Shown here piece by piece: positions 17,523-26,601 of a stretch of 64,000 nucleotides of DNA. The stretch is from Ktedonosporobacter rubrisoli (GTDB lineage: Bacteria; Chloroflexota; Ktedonobacteria; Ktedonobacterales; Ktedonobacteraceae). Each line of letters opens with the position of its first letter. Position 1 is the stretch's first letter. The notes beneath the pieces are model-generated. The model made no database searches and was not told the origin of the DNA. It was given only the letters and a program-made list of their open reading frames with translations. The DNA is taken from contig NZ_CP035758.1 in assembly GCF_004208415.1 (NCBI RefSeq), positions 310,001-374,000 of the forward strand, given 5' to 3'. Position numbers and translations under genes: made by a program.

Positions 17523-18758
17523 CTATGGCTCAGATCGCGCGACGACAAGGTTGCGCCCAGCTCCGAGCCCTGCCACCAGCATAAACAGAATGATAACCAT
17601 CAATATTAACAGCGGTACAACCCATGAATGTGTCCAGTCATGCAATAGCCCAAACAAAATTGGACCAACCGCCGCAAGCAGATAGCCAATCGACTGCGCC
17701 ATCCCTGATAGCTCGGCAGAATAGTGAGCGTCAGGCGCGCGCAGAATAAGAAACATGAGGGCCAGGCTAATACTCGTCCCTGCGCCCAGGCCTAAGAGGA
17801 CAATCCAGAGCACGACCAGACTGCTACCTGTCAAAAGCAGGCCTGCAACGGCCACAAGACACAAAATCGCCGCCGCTGCCGCTATTGAGCGCTGTCCCGA
17901 GAGGCGTGCTGCCAGCACAGGCACGATTAACGAGGCAATAGTGCTAACAAGCTGGTGCAATGAGATCATCAGGCCGCCAGTCGCCGAGCTCATTCCCTCA
18001 TCGATCAGGATTGCCGGAACCCAGGCGATCGTTACATAGTATACAAGAGATTGCAGGCCCATAAATAAGGTGACCTGCCAGGCCAGGGGTGAACGCCAGA
18101 GATCGCGCACCGTCGAGGCCATTCTGCCCGAGGTGGTAGCGGGTTGGCGAAAGCGGAGCTGCGGTAACCAGATGAGCGCTGCCAGGGCAGAGAGTAGAGC
18201 CCAGCATTCGAGCGATCCCTGCCAGCCAAGGCCCAGGCCTATGGCGAGTGGCACAGTGATTGCTGAGGCTAACGAGGCTCCAGCGTTCATTACGGCGGAG
18301 TACAAACTCGTCATTAGACCAACATGCTGAGGGAAATCGCGCTTCACAAGACTTGGTAACAAAACGTTAAGGATAGCAATTGCTAATCCCAGGACAGCTG
18401 TGCCCACAAATAGCGCTACCACTGAATAAGTCGAGCGCAGTACGATGCCAAGAGTCAGGACGATCAGGCTGGCCATAATCACAGCTTCCATGCCCCAACG
18501 ACGGGCCAGGCGGGGAGCCAGCGTGGAAAGTGCGGCAAAGGCCAATAAAGGCAGGGTTGTAATTAATCCGGCCAGGGTATTTGAGATATGGGTATCGCCG
18601 CGTATTGCACCAATCAGCGGACCCACACTTGTCAGCGAGGCGCGCAAATTGATCGCCAGCAGAATAATACCTACTACAAGCAACACATTTCTGAACTTGC
18701 TACGTCTCTGCGCTCCCGGCTGGAGGGCATCAGCTTGTGCGGAGATGGGCGTCCTCAT
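17523..18758 (-). CDS. MFS transporter, CynX/NimT family
   Basis: This 411-residue protein has about twelve hydrophobic helices, the NLRASLTSVGPL motif in the first helix region and RLARRWGME in the loop after helix 2, characteristic of the CynX/NimT (cyanate/2-nitroimidazole) major-facilitator branch. Substrate is not predictable. Its ATG overlaps the stop of the GntR gene (ATGA at 18755-18758), so both are translated from one message and the transporter is probably under the control of that regulator. Confidence 0.87.
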   Translation of the reverse strand: MRTPISAQADALQPGAQRRSKFRNVLLVVGIILLAINLRASLTSVGPLIGAIRGDTHISNTLAGLITTLPLLAFAALSTLAPRLARRWGMEAVIMASLIVLTLGIVLRSTYSVVALFVGTAVLGLAIAILNVLLPSLVKRDFPQHVGLMTSLYSAVMNAGASLASAITVPLAIGLGLGWQGSLECWALLSALAALIWLPQLRFRQPATTSGRMASTVRDLWRSPLAWQVTLFMGLQSLVYYVTIAWVPAILIDEGMSSATGGLMISLHQLVSTIASLIVPVLAARLSGQRSIAAAAAILCLVAVAGLLLTGSSLVVLWIVLLGLGAGTSISLALMFLILRAPDAHYSAELSGMAQSIGYLLAAVGPILFGLLHDWTHSWVVPLLILMVIILFMLVAGLGAGRNLVVARSEP

Positions 18759-19465
18759 GCTTCACTCTCCTGCGTGGCTCGCTCCTGCAACATAGTCTGT
18801 ACGACCTCATCGTGCTTGCGGGCGGCCACTTCGGCGGCCTCTGCATTCTTGGCAATAACGGCTTCTACCAGTTCGTGATGTAAGTCTAGCAACCTGTGTA
18901 CTAAAACGTGATCGAGCTTCGGTATCATACTACTGATAGAGGCGCGCACGGCTTCAGACATATGGTCATAAAGGTCGAGCATAACACTATTATGGGCTGC
19001 TGCCACAATCGCATGGTGCAAAGCCAGATCTGCAGATAAGAAATCTTCAATATTACGGCACCGCATAGCTTCATCATGAAGCTTGAGGCACAAGCGCAAT
19101 ATCTGCACGTCCTCATCGCTACGCCTTAACGCAGCCAGGCGAGCGGCCTCGCGCTCAAGGCAGTGACGAACTTCCAGGGTTTCCTCGACTCCAGAACGGC
19201 GCAGCCTGCGCATAAGAGTAGCTCCTAGCTCGCTTTGTGAGCGCACATAAGTGCCATCTCCTTGCCTTGTTTCCAATAATCCCATATGTACCAGCGCCTG
19301 CACAGCCTCGCGTACAGTATTTCGGCTCACCCCCAGTTGCTTCACCAGCTCAGGCTCAGGCGGTATGCGCGTTCCCACCACCCATTCACCCTCTTCGATT
19401 AAACCCTTCATCTGTGCAATTACTTGCGTTACTAGGGTTGACTTGATAGCTTCTTTAAGGGCCAA
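18755..19465 (-). CDS. FadR-type GntR transcriptional regulator
   Basis: A 236-residue GntR protein. The winged helix is at residues 10-70 (GTRIPPEPELVKQLGVSRNT, then VREAVQALVHMGLL), followed by an FCD (FadR C-terminal) all-helical domain with the metal/ligand residues spread over HCLEREAARLAAL, DLALHHAIV and HHELVEAVI. The best start is a TTG at 19463-19465, since GGAGG lies 7 bases upstream; the ATG at 19483 would place this site inside the gene. First gene of an operon with the MFS transporter. Confidence 0.88.
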   Translation of the reverse strand: MALKEAIKSTLVTQVIAQMKGLIEEGEWVVGTRIPPEPELVKQLGVSRNTVREAVQALVHMGLLETRQGDGTYVRSQSELGATLMRRLRRSGVEETLEVRHCLEREAARLAALRRSDEDVQILRLCLKLHDEAMRCRNIEDFLSADLALHHAIVAAAHNSVMLDLYDHMSEAVRASISSMIPKLDHVLVHRLLDLHHELVEAVIAKNAEAAEVAARKHDEVVQTMLQERATQESEA

Positions 19466-19856
19466 GTAAAAACCTCCAAACATAGGATGATTGTACCTTA
19501 TGGCTAAAACGATATCACGCCCGGATTCTTATGTCAAACAACGCCTGCCTTTTCAATACGCCCCATTAACAGCTGTAAGAGCTTTTAAGGAGCAAGCATT
19601 CAGTTCACAAGTTTTTCCATGAAGTTGGTTTTTTGGGCAAAGAGCGTATATTCAACTTGATATATTTGCAAGGAGGTTTAAACTTATTAATAGTATTAGC
19701 TTTTATTGAATAAAAAATCACATCGATATTTCTATAGTTATAGCGCCAGCTCACCTTCCGCATGTTTAGATCAGAAGTGGGAAACAGCATATAGCTATTT
19801 CTCACGCTTTCCAGCGAAGGGTGCCAGGCGCATAAGCTCCCAAGGAGGGATTTGCC
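19466..19856. other. Intergenic region upstream of GntR and lipoprotein genes
   Basis: An AT-rich divergent spacer. Short open frames on the minus strand (19605-19805) have no Shine-Dalgarno site and a composition unlike a protein. A strong AAGGAGGG at 19842-19849 serves the downstream lipoprotein. No clear promoter could be singled out. Confidence 0.4.
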
Positions 19857-20252
19857 TTGCCTAAATTTAGAAACTTTGCAAGCCTCTTAATACTTACTCT
19901 CAGCCTACTTGGTTGTGCGGAAGGCACAAAGGCTAGCGCCTATATTGCCAATCTCACCCATCCAGGGCCGAGAGCCAATCGCTACAAGCAACACACATGG
20001 TCTCGATCAGTGTGTGAAGATAATAAGGTAGAGGTCATCAGCGATCCTACTGCCATCACCTGCCTGGCCAAAGGTAGCGAAGCAACATTCCATAGCGTGA
20101 AAGCTATTTGTGATGAGACAAACGTTACTGTTACTTTCGAGGACTTCACCAACCCACCATTTCATGAAATAACGCCGGGCTCTTGTGGGCTTTTTCATGA
20201 TCAGAGAGGCACCATCTTCGTTCCCAGCGCGAAGCCTGCTTTCTCCCAATAA
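19857..20252 (+). CDS. Small predicted lipoprotein
   Basis: A 131-residue protein with a signal peptide (basic PKFR, hydrophobic NFASLLILTLSLL) ending in a lipobox LLGC at residues 17-20, so the mature protein would be lipid-anchored on the outer face of the membrane. The rest has no recognised domain; it carries four further Cys (VCED, TCLAK, ICDE, SCGLF) that could form two disulfides. Start is TTG 19857 with AAGGAGGG 8 bases upstream; no in-frame ATG is usable. Monocistronic, function unknown. Confidence 0.65.
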   Translation: MPKFRNFASLLILTLSLLGCAEGTKASAYIANLTHPGPRANRYKQHTWSRSVCEDNKVEVISDPTAITCLAKGSEATFHSVKAICDETNVTVTFEDFTNPPFHEITPGSCGLFHDQRGTIFVPSAKPAFSQ

Positions 20253-20546
20253 TTTTCCGCATATGCTTCAGTGTTTGAACAAGCGACCTCATTGAAGCCT
20301 ATCAGTGAGGCTGCTGCCTTCCTTCAGCTCATACATGAGCAGTCTCGCGATTAGACACGCTCCCTATGGAGCAAAAGTACTAGAACCAGCAAGCTCAATA
20401 GCTTATCTGTTGTATACTGCCACAGAGATTGTCCTATCGAGGTTAGTAACCTTTCTATAAGCAGGAGCTTATAGCTGCAAGACTGTCCTCAGCAATTTAC
20501 CATCTTTTTTCCACGATCAACTCCTCTCCTTTGAGTTGGAGTCAAG

Positions 20547-21521
20547 TTGCAAAGGAAGAAGACATCCCACATGACTTTTCTTACCCGCCCACGACAAAGC
20601 CTGGCTTTAGCGCTGCTTTTACTGGTAATAGTAGGCGTTTCTGCCTGCGGCACCGGTGGCAACACGAGCAGCCCGGGAGCACAGAGCAGTAACAAGGGAA
20701 CTATTACTATTGCTGGCAAGCAGAATATAGAGTCCAGCTTACTTGCTGACATGTATACTTTGTTACTGAAGAAGGCAGGCTATACGGTTAATGAAAAACT
20801 GGCATTAGGCGATACGCCCTTGCTTTTCCAGGCCATAAAAACTGGCGCCATCGACATTTATCCCGAGTTTACCGGCACCGCTCTAGGTATTCTTAACGTT
20901 TCCTCATCCTACGATCCGCAAAAAGACTACCAGACTGTCAAGCAGGGCTATGAGAGCAAATATAAGATTACCTGGCTTGATGCCTCGCCTTTAAATGATG
21001 GCTATGCACTCTGTACATTGCGCAGCGAGGCAGAGAAGCTCAAGATCAAGACACTTTCTGACCTGGCTCCCCAGGTCTCTCAATTGGCCCTGGCGGTAAG
21101 CACTGATGGCATTCCTTATATAGATAGCCTGAAATCTACTTATAACTTTAGTACGGCTAGCTTCAAGTCTCTGCAGAAAGTTGAATATAATATCGGCGTG
21201 GCCGCCGTTCAGCATAATCTGGCCCAGCTCAATATGTGTTATACCACTGACGGCACCATTGAGAGCAAGGGCTTTATCTTCCTTTCTGATGATAAGCACG
21301 GCTTTCCAGAGTTCCATCCAGCCCCGCTTGTGCGCGATGGCATCCTTCAGAAGTACCCCGATATAGCGCAGCTACTCAATCCTCTGGCCCCTAAGCTAAC
21401 GACTGAGATCAGTATCGAGCTGCAAAAGCAGGTGCAGGCCAAAAAGGATGAGGGAACTTCGCTCAATCAAGCTACCAGGCTTGTAGCCACCCAGTTCTTA
21501 AAGAGCCAGGGCATGCTCTAG
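20547..21521 (+). CDS. Osmoprotectant ABC transporter substrate-binding lipoprotein (OpuAC/ProX-like)
   Basis: Up to 324 residues. A lipoprotein signal (LALALLLLVIVGVSAC, lipobox VSAC) precedes a type II periplasmic-binding fold of the QAT glycine betaine/choline class: TIAGKQNIESSLLADMYTLL, IYPEFTGTALGIL and a C-terminal RDGILQKYPDIAQLLNPL. It would bind a quaternary amine outside the cell. No permease or ATPase gene is next to it, which is unusual; partners must be elsewhere. Start is either TTG 20547 (GGAG 5 bases upstream) or ATG 20571. Confidence 0.87.
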   Translation: MQRKKTSHMTFLTRPRQSLALALLLLVIVGVSACGTGGNTSSPGAQSSNKGTITIAGKQNIESSLLADMYTLLLKKAGYTVNEKLALGDTPLLFQAIKTGAIDIYPEFTGTALGILNVSSSYDPQKDYQTVKQGYESKYKITWLDASPLNDGYALCTLRSEAEKLKIKTLSDLAPQVSQLALAVSTDGIPYIDSLKSTYNFSTASFKSLQKVEYNIGVAAVQHNLAQLNMCYTTDGTIESKGFIFLSDDKHGFPEFHPAPLVRDGILQKYPDIAQLLNPLAPKLTTEISIELQKQVQAKKDEGTSLNQATRLVATQFLKSQGML

Positions 21522-21642
21522 CTCTACCTGTCCTCCTTTTCGTTTATCATACAAGCTTATCTCATCTGCTCAAGTAACAAAGCAGCGCTCGCATATGCGT
21601 CTCACTAGAGCGCGGGCGTCCTGAGATAGCTTGCCTTACGGA

Positions 21643-21666
21643 TGGCTCAAACATAGGATTGAGCCA
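21643..21666 (+). terminator. Hairpin downstream of the osmoprotectant-binding gene
   Basis: TGGCTCAA (21643-21650) and TTGAGCCA (21659-21666) form a perfect 8-bp stem. It lies about 120 bases after the stop between convergent genes and has only a weak T-rich tail. Confidence 0.4.
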
Positions 21667-21790
21667 CCTGTTCTCTTCAAAATTGTGCAACAGTACTCTC
21701 TACACGGAGAGCTGGAGTTCCCTTCCACAAGTAGCCATGCCGGCTGCTTATGCTCTCGGCCTTAGCCGTCGCAGCCAGCAAGCGGTATAG

Positions 21791-23446
21791 TCAGGGCACA
21801 ATAACGACCCAAAAGAGTCTCCCCATATGGTTTCCTGTTCGATCAACGAGATCTACGCCATATTGCGCTTGCCACTGCACCTTCAAGCTGTTCACATCAT
21901 AGGCCAAAATGGAGCGATCCTGCTGCACATAAAGTAGTCCCTGCTGGATAGCAATCGGATCGACATCAACATCCTTCTCCCGAACTTTGCCATCTTTGGC
22001 CGCATAGACATGTAGTGTATGGGTGAGCATCTTCCCATTAGTGTGATCATACGTTTTCTCGCTCACGCTGACATAACCGTCTCCCACAACCGGAGGATCG
22101 ATCCCATCATCGTTATAGTCTTTATGCCAGACCTCCCGTCCCTGAGTATTGAGTACGCGCAGCGTTGAGCTGCCATTCCCATTATTAAAATTTGGTACTC
22201 GCTCGATAAAGTAGATCTGTCCATCACTTACGGTTGGCGCCACAGTTACCCAACTTTTCGTATCATAGCGCCAGATCTGGCTCCCATCCTTACTGCGAAA
22301 AGCATAGACATAGCTTTGCAGGGCCATCGCGTGATGCTCACTGGCCTTATAGGAGGCCATGTATATGACGCCATCGACGAGTTGCAGATCGGTAAATATC
22401 TGCTGCTCGTCACTTAGATTTATGGACCAGATGCGTTTACCGGTCTTGGCATTCAGGGCAAAGTAAGTATTGTGTAACGCGCCATAGAGCACACCGTTGC
22501 TCACGACCGGTGAACCCCCGTCGTAAATTGTTGCACCAGAAAACTTGCGCTTACCACTCAGCGGATCTATATAATACTGCTTTACAAGAGCAGATGCTCC
22601 ACTCTGATAGTTCCAGTTCGCTTTGCCAGTTTTAGCATCAAAGGCAAATACGGTACCCGAACGATTGAGCACAAAGACCTGCCCATCTGAGACCGCAGGC
22701 ACAGTGATTACTCCCATATCGTATGGACCATCCCCTCGCTCATCTCTCATGGCCAGGCTTTTGAAAGAGATATTCCAGAGCTCCTTTCCCGTCTCCGCAT
22801 TTAAAGCGATCAAGTGAGATTGATAGGCCTGCCCATCGGATATGCCAAGATACACTGTGTTACCAGAAATGACTGGGGTTCCCAGGCTCAGGCCATTTTT
22901 ATACGTCCATAGCACTTGATGGGTTTTGCTATCCACCTTGCTCAATACCGTATGCGTATCATCTATCGGATAGGTTATGTATATCCCTGCAGAGTTGACA
23001 ACCGGCACACTCGTTGCTGAGGGATTACCCACTGCGATGTCACCTGAATGGGCATTCTGCTGGCTGAGCGTTTTGAAGAGTATGAGCGCGCTGCCTATCA
23101 GCATAGCGACCACAATTACAGCAGCAAACAAGCCAAGCGCCCGTTGAATAGAGCTGTGTGACGAGCGCTTTACTGCCGATCTACCATACATTATTGTTTT
23201 CCTTTCTCTTAAAAGAGAGGGAGTGAGCAGGCTTGCGTTATCATTCCGTACGCCTTGTTTTTGCCTCTCCTGTTCCACCCTCGCCCAGGCCCGCTGCAAA
23301 GACTGGGCGTTCTGGCGCTTATATGCCTGGTACGTGCGATGGAGATCCTGGACCAGGCGTTGATCGGCAGGGGCAAGCTGAGCAGAGGGATGTTCAATCT
23401 GCTCATCCAGGCGTTCTTGAGAAAAGCTTGTTTCGTCGCTATTCAC
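21791..23446 (-). CDS. Single-pass membrane protein with PQQ-like beta-propeller, putative sigma-factor partner
   Basis: A 551-residue protein in three parts: a cytoplasmic N-terminal region (1-100, charged, helical, no zinc-finger motif), one membrane helix (about 104-127, ALGLFAAVIVVAMLIGSALI) and an external domain of repeated PQQ/Pyrrolo-quinoline beta-propeller blades (GKELWNISF, GKANWNYQS, GKRIWSINL, GSQIWRYDT, GREVWHKDY). The tryptophan-docking W motif recurs in each blade. The start overlaps the stop of the ECF sigma gene by four bases, so the topology and coupling suggest an anti-sigma-like membrane sensor. That role is inference; no canonical anti-sigma domain is visible. Confidence 0.75.
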   Translation of the reverse strand: MNSDETSFSQERLDEQIEHPSAQLAPADQRLVQDLHRTYQAYKRQNAQSLQRAWARVEQERQKQGVRNDNASLLTPSLLRERKTIMYGRSAVKRSSHSSIQRALGLFAAVIVVAMLIGSALILFKTLSQQNAHSGDIAVGNPSATSVPVVNSAGIYITYPIDDTHTVLSKVDSKTHQVLWTYKNGLSLGTPVISGNTVYLGISDGQAYQSHLIALNAETGKELWNISFKSLAMRDERGDGPYDMGVITVPAVSDGQVFVLNRSGTVFAFDAKTGKANWNYQSGASALVKQYYIDPLSGKRKFSGATIYDGGSPVVSNGVLYGALHNTYFALNAKTGKRIWSINLSDEQQIFTDLQLVDGVIYMASYKASEHHAMALQSYVYAFRSKDGSQIWRYDTKSWVTVAPTVSDGQIYFIERVPNFNNGNGSSTLRVLNTQGREVWHKDYNDDGIDPPVVGDGYVSVSEKTYDHTNGKMLTHTLHVYAAKDGKVREKDVDVDPIAIQQGLLYVQQDRSILAYDVNSLKVQWQAQYGVDLVDRTGNHMGRLFWVVIVP

Positions 23447-23988
23447 AACTTGCCTCCTTCCTCATTCCTGCTATAGAGCGTGCGTAACAGTTTGAGAGTG
23501 CGATGTAGTGTCATACGCACCGCGCCCTCGCTTTTGTGAATTACTGCCGCTATTTGTCCACAGGTAAGGTCATGTCCAAATCGTAGCTGAACAATATCAC
23601 GCTGCACCTTTGATAATTCCCGTAAGGTTAAATGTAACTGTTGATATTCCTCATTTTTAAGCGCCATCTGTTCAGGCTCCTGCTCAGTGCTCTCGTAAAG
23701 AATGTTCTGCACAGAATACAGTTCTTTACTCTTGCGATGCTTATGCCGTCGATGATAATCCACGACTTTATTGTGGGCAACTATCCAGATCCAGGCTGAA
23801 AACTTTTGCTCGTCTATGCCTGCGGACAAGCGCTTTTCCAGCGCGGCAAGAAATATATCCACTAATAGATCCTCAGCATCTTCACGCGAAGCGACATTAC
23901 GCAACAAATAGGCCAGAAGCGCTGGAGCAAAGCGCCGATAAAGTTCGGCATCTTCTGCCCGACTATGAACCATATATGGTTGTGGCAT
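23443..23988 (-). CDS. ECF-type RNA polymerase sigma factor
   Basis: A 181-residue sigma70-family protein of ECF size. Region 2 is ALLAYLLRNVASREDAEDLL followed by VDIFLAAL and FSAWIWIVAHNKVVDYHRR; region 4 is LSKVQRDIVQLRFGHDLTCG followed by QIAAVIHKSEGAVRMTLHRTLKLLR. It should direct polymerase to a small regulon in response to a membrane signal. It is co-translated (ATGA overlap) with the membrane beta-propeller protein that probably controls it. No obvious ECF promoter was identified in front of the operon. Confidence 0.9.
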   Translation of the reverse strand: MPQPYMVHSRAEDAELYRRFAPALLAYLLRNVASREDAEDLLVDIFLAALEKRLSAGIDEQKFSAWIWIVAHNKVVDYHRRHKHRKSKELYSVQNILYESTEQEPEQMALKNEEYQQLHLTLRELSKVQRDIVQLRFGHDLTCGQIAAVIHKSEGAVRMTLHRTLKLLRTLYSRNEEGGKL

Positions 23989-24289
23989 GCTTTATCCTCA
24001 TGCTGTTGAGATCTCAATTCCGCCTATATATTCGCATGAGTGCCTCAAACATAACAAAAAACATCTCAATTTACAAAAATGGCAAAGTCCTATCTTTGCT
24101 ACCACAATGGCTTTGCCTGCCCACATAAAATGAAGGAAGAAGGAGTGAATCCTCACCTGCTCCCTCTCATGATCAGCTCGGGGAGTGTGAAATATCTGCC
24201 CAGAAATGGCGATCTCTCTTCCGGCCCCATTGAGGCTAGAAGAGAGACTTAGAGGCAATTCAGCAGGTATACGCTAGCCAACAAATTGG

Positions 24290-25225
24290 CTATATGAAAT
24301 CTTCTTGCGCGGCGGCGTCATGCATGCCTACCATTGGCATGTCTGGGTGGACCCTGGCAAATTGATGTAGCTGTACAAGGGTCTGGCGCGCTAGCTTATC
24401 GTCATCAGTTATACGCGACCAGAAAAAGTGATGCATGGTGGCAGGATAGAGATAGTTCTCGCTCACCCAGACAGCATCTCCCAGTAGAAATAGGCGCGAT
24501 CCGTTAGCTCGATTAATAAACATACCGGTATTGCCTATTGTATGCCCGGGTAACGGCACAAGCACAATTGAGCCATCGCCAAACAGGTCATGGCTGCTCC
24601 GAAAACCTTCATAGGGCGGGCCGTCGCAAGCAAAAAGTTCTACTGGATTCTTGCCCATAAAACGCCACACCAGCTCATTCCTGCCTTTGGCTGCTGCATA
24701 TTCTACCTGGTTGACGCGCAAGGGCACCTGCGGGATATCGGGGATTCCGCTGACATGATCCCAATGTAGATGGGAAAGTAGGGCAAAATCTAGCTTCTGG
24801 GGAACTAAGGAGCGTTCGCGCAAGTTATCGGCAAGCGAACGTTCAAAGTTAAATCTGGCAAAAGTTTGACGGAAAAAGAATGGCTGATCGGCTAGAAACT
24901 GCTTGACGCCGGCACATAGTCCCGTGTCATAGAGAAATGTTGCCTTTGGATGCCGAATCAATACGGCACTGTAGGCAATCTTGCGCGGCGTGAGGGCAAA
25001 AGATCCACGAATGGCCAGAAATTCTGGGATGCTCACGCTGCCACAACGCAGAAATTCGATATCTATCTCGGGCAGCTCTTTACGAGGAGCAAGCGCCTCC
25101 GGGGAGAATTCTTTTGAGGATGCTATGAGATCAAAGCTTTGCGGCAACATATCTTTGAGCAGCATGCCCAATCCAAGTGCACCCAGGCCAAGACCTCCAT
25201 AGATAAGCCAGTTCCTAGATTTCAT
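24290..25225 (-). CDS. MBL-fold metallo-hydrolase (AHL lactonase-like subfamily)
   Basis: This 311-residue metallo-beta-lactamase-fold protein has the zinc motif LLSHLHWDHVSG (HxHxDH) near residue 155, a later His in LPGHTIGNTG near 225 and an Asp in FLLGDAVW near 248. An N-terminal hydrophobic segment (LIYGGLGLGALGLGMLL, 8-24) may anchor or export it. The motif set is closest to N-acyl-homoserine-lactonase-like hydrolases, but many members cleave other esters or lactones, so quorum quenching is only a possibility. Monocistronic. Confidence 0.83.
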   Translation of the reverse strand: MKSRNWLIYGGLGLGALGLGMLLKDMLPQSFDLIASSKEFSPEALAPRKELPEIDIEFLRCGSVSIPEFLAIRGSFALTPRKIAYSAVLIRHPKATFLYDTGLCAGVKQFLADQPFFFRQTFARFNFERSLADNLRERSLVPQKLDFALLSHLHWDHVSGIPDIPQVPLRVNQVEYAAAKGRNELVWRFMGKNPVELFACDGPPYEGFRSSHDLFGDGSIVLVPLPGHTIGNTGMFINRANGSRLFLLGDAVWVSENYLYPATMHHFFWSRITDDDKLARQTLVQLHQFARVHPDMPMVGMHDAAAQEDFI

Positions 25226-25502
25226 CTTATAGATAGTACGGCTCTCAGACCCACTTTGTGCATGGGATGATATACCGCTCTCCTTTCATTTTCACGTCTC
25301 AGCCAAAACAGCGAGTTTCTTTATGCAACTCACCACATTCCTAGTATAATGCAGCCTGTCCTCTGTTTTTTTACGACACTACCAAAAGCGCAACCAGACA
25401 CTGGTGCAGCGCGCTCTTTACAGCCCACGCTCGCTCACTTATTCGCTATAGACGGACAAAGCGCGCCAAAGACAAGCTAGTAACCCAATAATTTGTGGCC
25501 AT

Positions 25503-25531
25503 TTGACAAAGCGAGCGCAATGTTATATATT
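25503..25531 (+). promoter_or_regulatory. Sigma70-type promoter of the TetR-SMR unit
   Basis: TTGACA (25503-25508) and TATATT (25526-25531) are spaced by exactly 17 bases. Predicted start near 25538, which falls upstream of the operator and of the ATG at 25575. Confidence 0.8.
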
Positions 25532-25544
25532 TTTTCTAGAAACA

Positions 25545-25558
25545 AACGACCGGTCGTT
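25545..25558. promoter_or_regulatory. TetR-type operator AACGACCGGTCGTT
   Basis: A perfect 14-base palindrome just downstream of the predicted transcription start and 16 bases before the TetR start codon. It matches the AACNGNCNGTT-like sites bound by QacR/AcrR-type TetR proteins, so negative autoregulation is likely. Confidence 0.8.
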
Positions 25559-25574
25559 AGTTAAGGAATATGTT

Positions 25575-26162
25575 ATGAGTCGTGAGCAAATAAAGGCTGT
25601 CTCGCTTAGCCTCTTTGCTCAACATGGCTATGCTGAGACATCGCTATCAGATATTGCCAGGCAGGTAGGTTTGCAGAAATCTTCACTCTACGCGCATATA
25701 GAGAGCAAGGAAGAGCTCTTCCTGGAGGTCTTCAAAGATGTAATGGACGCTTACGTGGAACACCTGGCAGCGCTGACAAAGACTATCGAGGCTGCATCAG
25801 TTGAGCAAAAGCTTTATCAGATGTTGCACGGAACGTGTACATACTACAAGAACAATGAGGAACACGCGGCCTTGTTGAAGAGGGCCATGCTGTTTCCACC
25901 AGCAGCCTTAAAGGACAAGTTACAAGCACAATTTCTGCGCTCTGAAGAGGAGACTACACGTATTCTTATGGCAATCTTTAGCGAAGGGTTGCAGAACGGT
26001 ACTTTGCGTCCAGCGCGCCTGGAAGATCTGCTAGCATCGTTCTATTGCCTGAGCGATGGTCTATTTGTTCAGCTCTTCTATTACGAGCCAGAGCATTTTA
26101 TGGAGCGCCTGGAGAGCGCCTGGCATATCTACTGGGTTGGTATCTCCTCTGAGCATAGCTAA
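25575..26162 (+). CDS. TetR family regulator of the adjacent SMR exporter
   Basis: A 195-residue TetR protein. Helix-turn-helix residues 3-48: EQIKAVSLSLFAQHGYAETS then LSDIARQVGLQKSSLYAHIE. ATG 25575 is chosen because AAGGA lies 7 bases upstream and the predicted transcription start near 25538 excludes the in-frame TTG at 25503. The gene is followed after 72 bases by an SMR multidrug exporter on the same strand and preceded by its own palindromic operator, so it very likely represses both. Confidence 0.9.
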   Translation: MSREQIKAVSLSLFAQHGYAETSLSDIARQVGLQKSSLYAHIESKEELFLEVFKDVMDAYVEHLAALTKTIEAASVEQKLYQMLHGTCTYYKNNEEHAALLKRAMLFPPAALKDKLQAQFLRSEEETTRILMAIFSEGLQNGTLRPARLEDLLASFYCLSDGLFVQLFYYEPEHFMERLESAWHIYWVGISSEHS

Positions 26163-26234
26163 GAGATTGGCAGAAACTATATAAGCCCACAGTTATAGAT
26201 ATACGCATCTAATGGCAGAAAAGGAGCGTTTAAA

Positions 26235-26555
26235 ATGGCATGGATTCTTCTTGTCATCGCAGGTCTCTTTGAGGTTGTCTGGGCCCTGGCGCTGAAAGCA
26301 AGCCACAACTTCACCCAACTGGTGCCCAGTATTATCATGCTAGTTGGGATGGTGATTAGTGTGTGGTTACTTTCGGTCGCCCTTAAAACGCTCCCGGTTG
26401 GTACAGGTTATGCTGTCTGGACCGGCATTGGTGCCCTGGGAACAGTCATTCTAGGCATTGTTCTGTTCGGCGAATCCGCAAGTCTGCCCAAGCTGTTTTT
26501 TGCGGCCCTCCTTATTATTGGTATTCTGGGGCTCAAATTTGTGGCTCCCGAATAG
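26235..26555 (+). CDS. SMR-family efflux protein (SugE/Gdx-like)
   Basis: A 106-residue four-helix small multidrug resistance protein. The essential membrane Glu is in LFEVVWALALK (residue about 13), and GTGYAVWTGIGALGTVILGI forms the conserved third/fourth helix region. The ALALKAS continuation after the Glu motif is closer to the SugE/Gdx branch (guanidinium/quaternary ammonium) than to EmrE. It acts as an antiparallel dimer, exporting cations against protons. AAAAGGAGC precedes the ATG. Regulated probably by the upstream TetR; no guanidine riboswitch is apparent. Confidence 0.9.
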   Translation: MAWILLVIAGLFEVVWALALKASHNFTQLVPSIIMLVGMVISVWLLSVALKTLPVGTGYAVWTGIGALGTVILGIVLFGESASLPKLFFAALLIIGILGLKFVAPE

Positions 26556-26601
26556 AGCTTTTTCGAGCCTGGGGCCAAGCACGGCCCGCCTTACATGCAT
26601 C

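Noticed and set aside
19605..19805. 66-codon minus-strand frame in the GntR/lipoprotein spacer
   Set aside because: No ribosome site, AT-driven composition (Asn/Lys/Ile rich) and no recognisable pattern.
23998..24258. 86-codon minus-strand frame upstream of the sigma factor
   Set aside because: Sequence is Cys/His-scattered without order and there is no ribosome site; likely chance.
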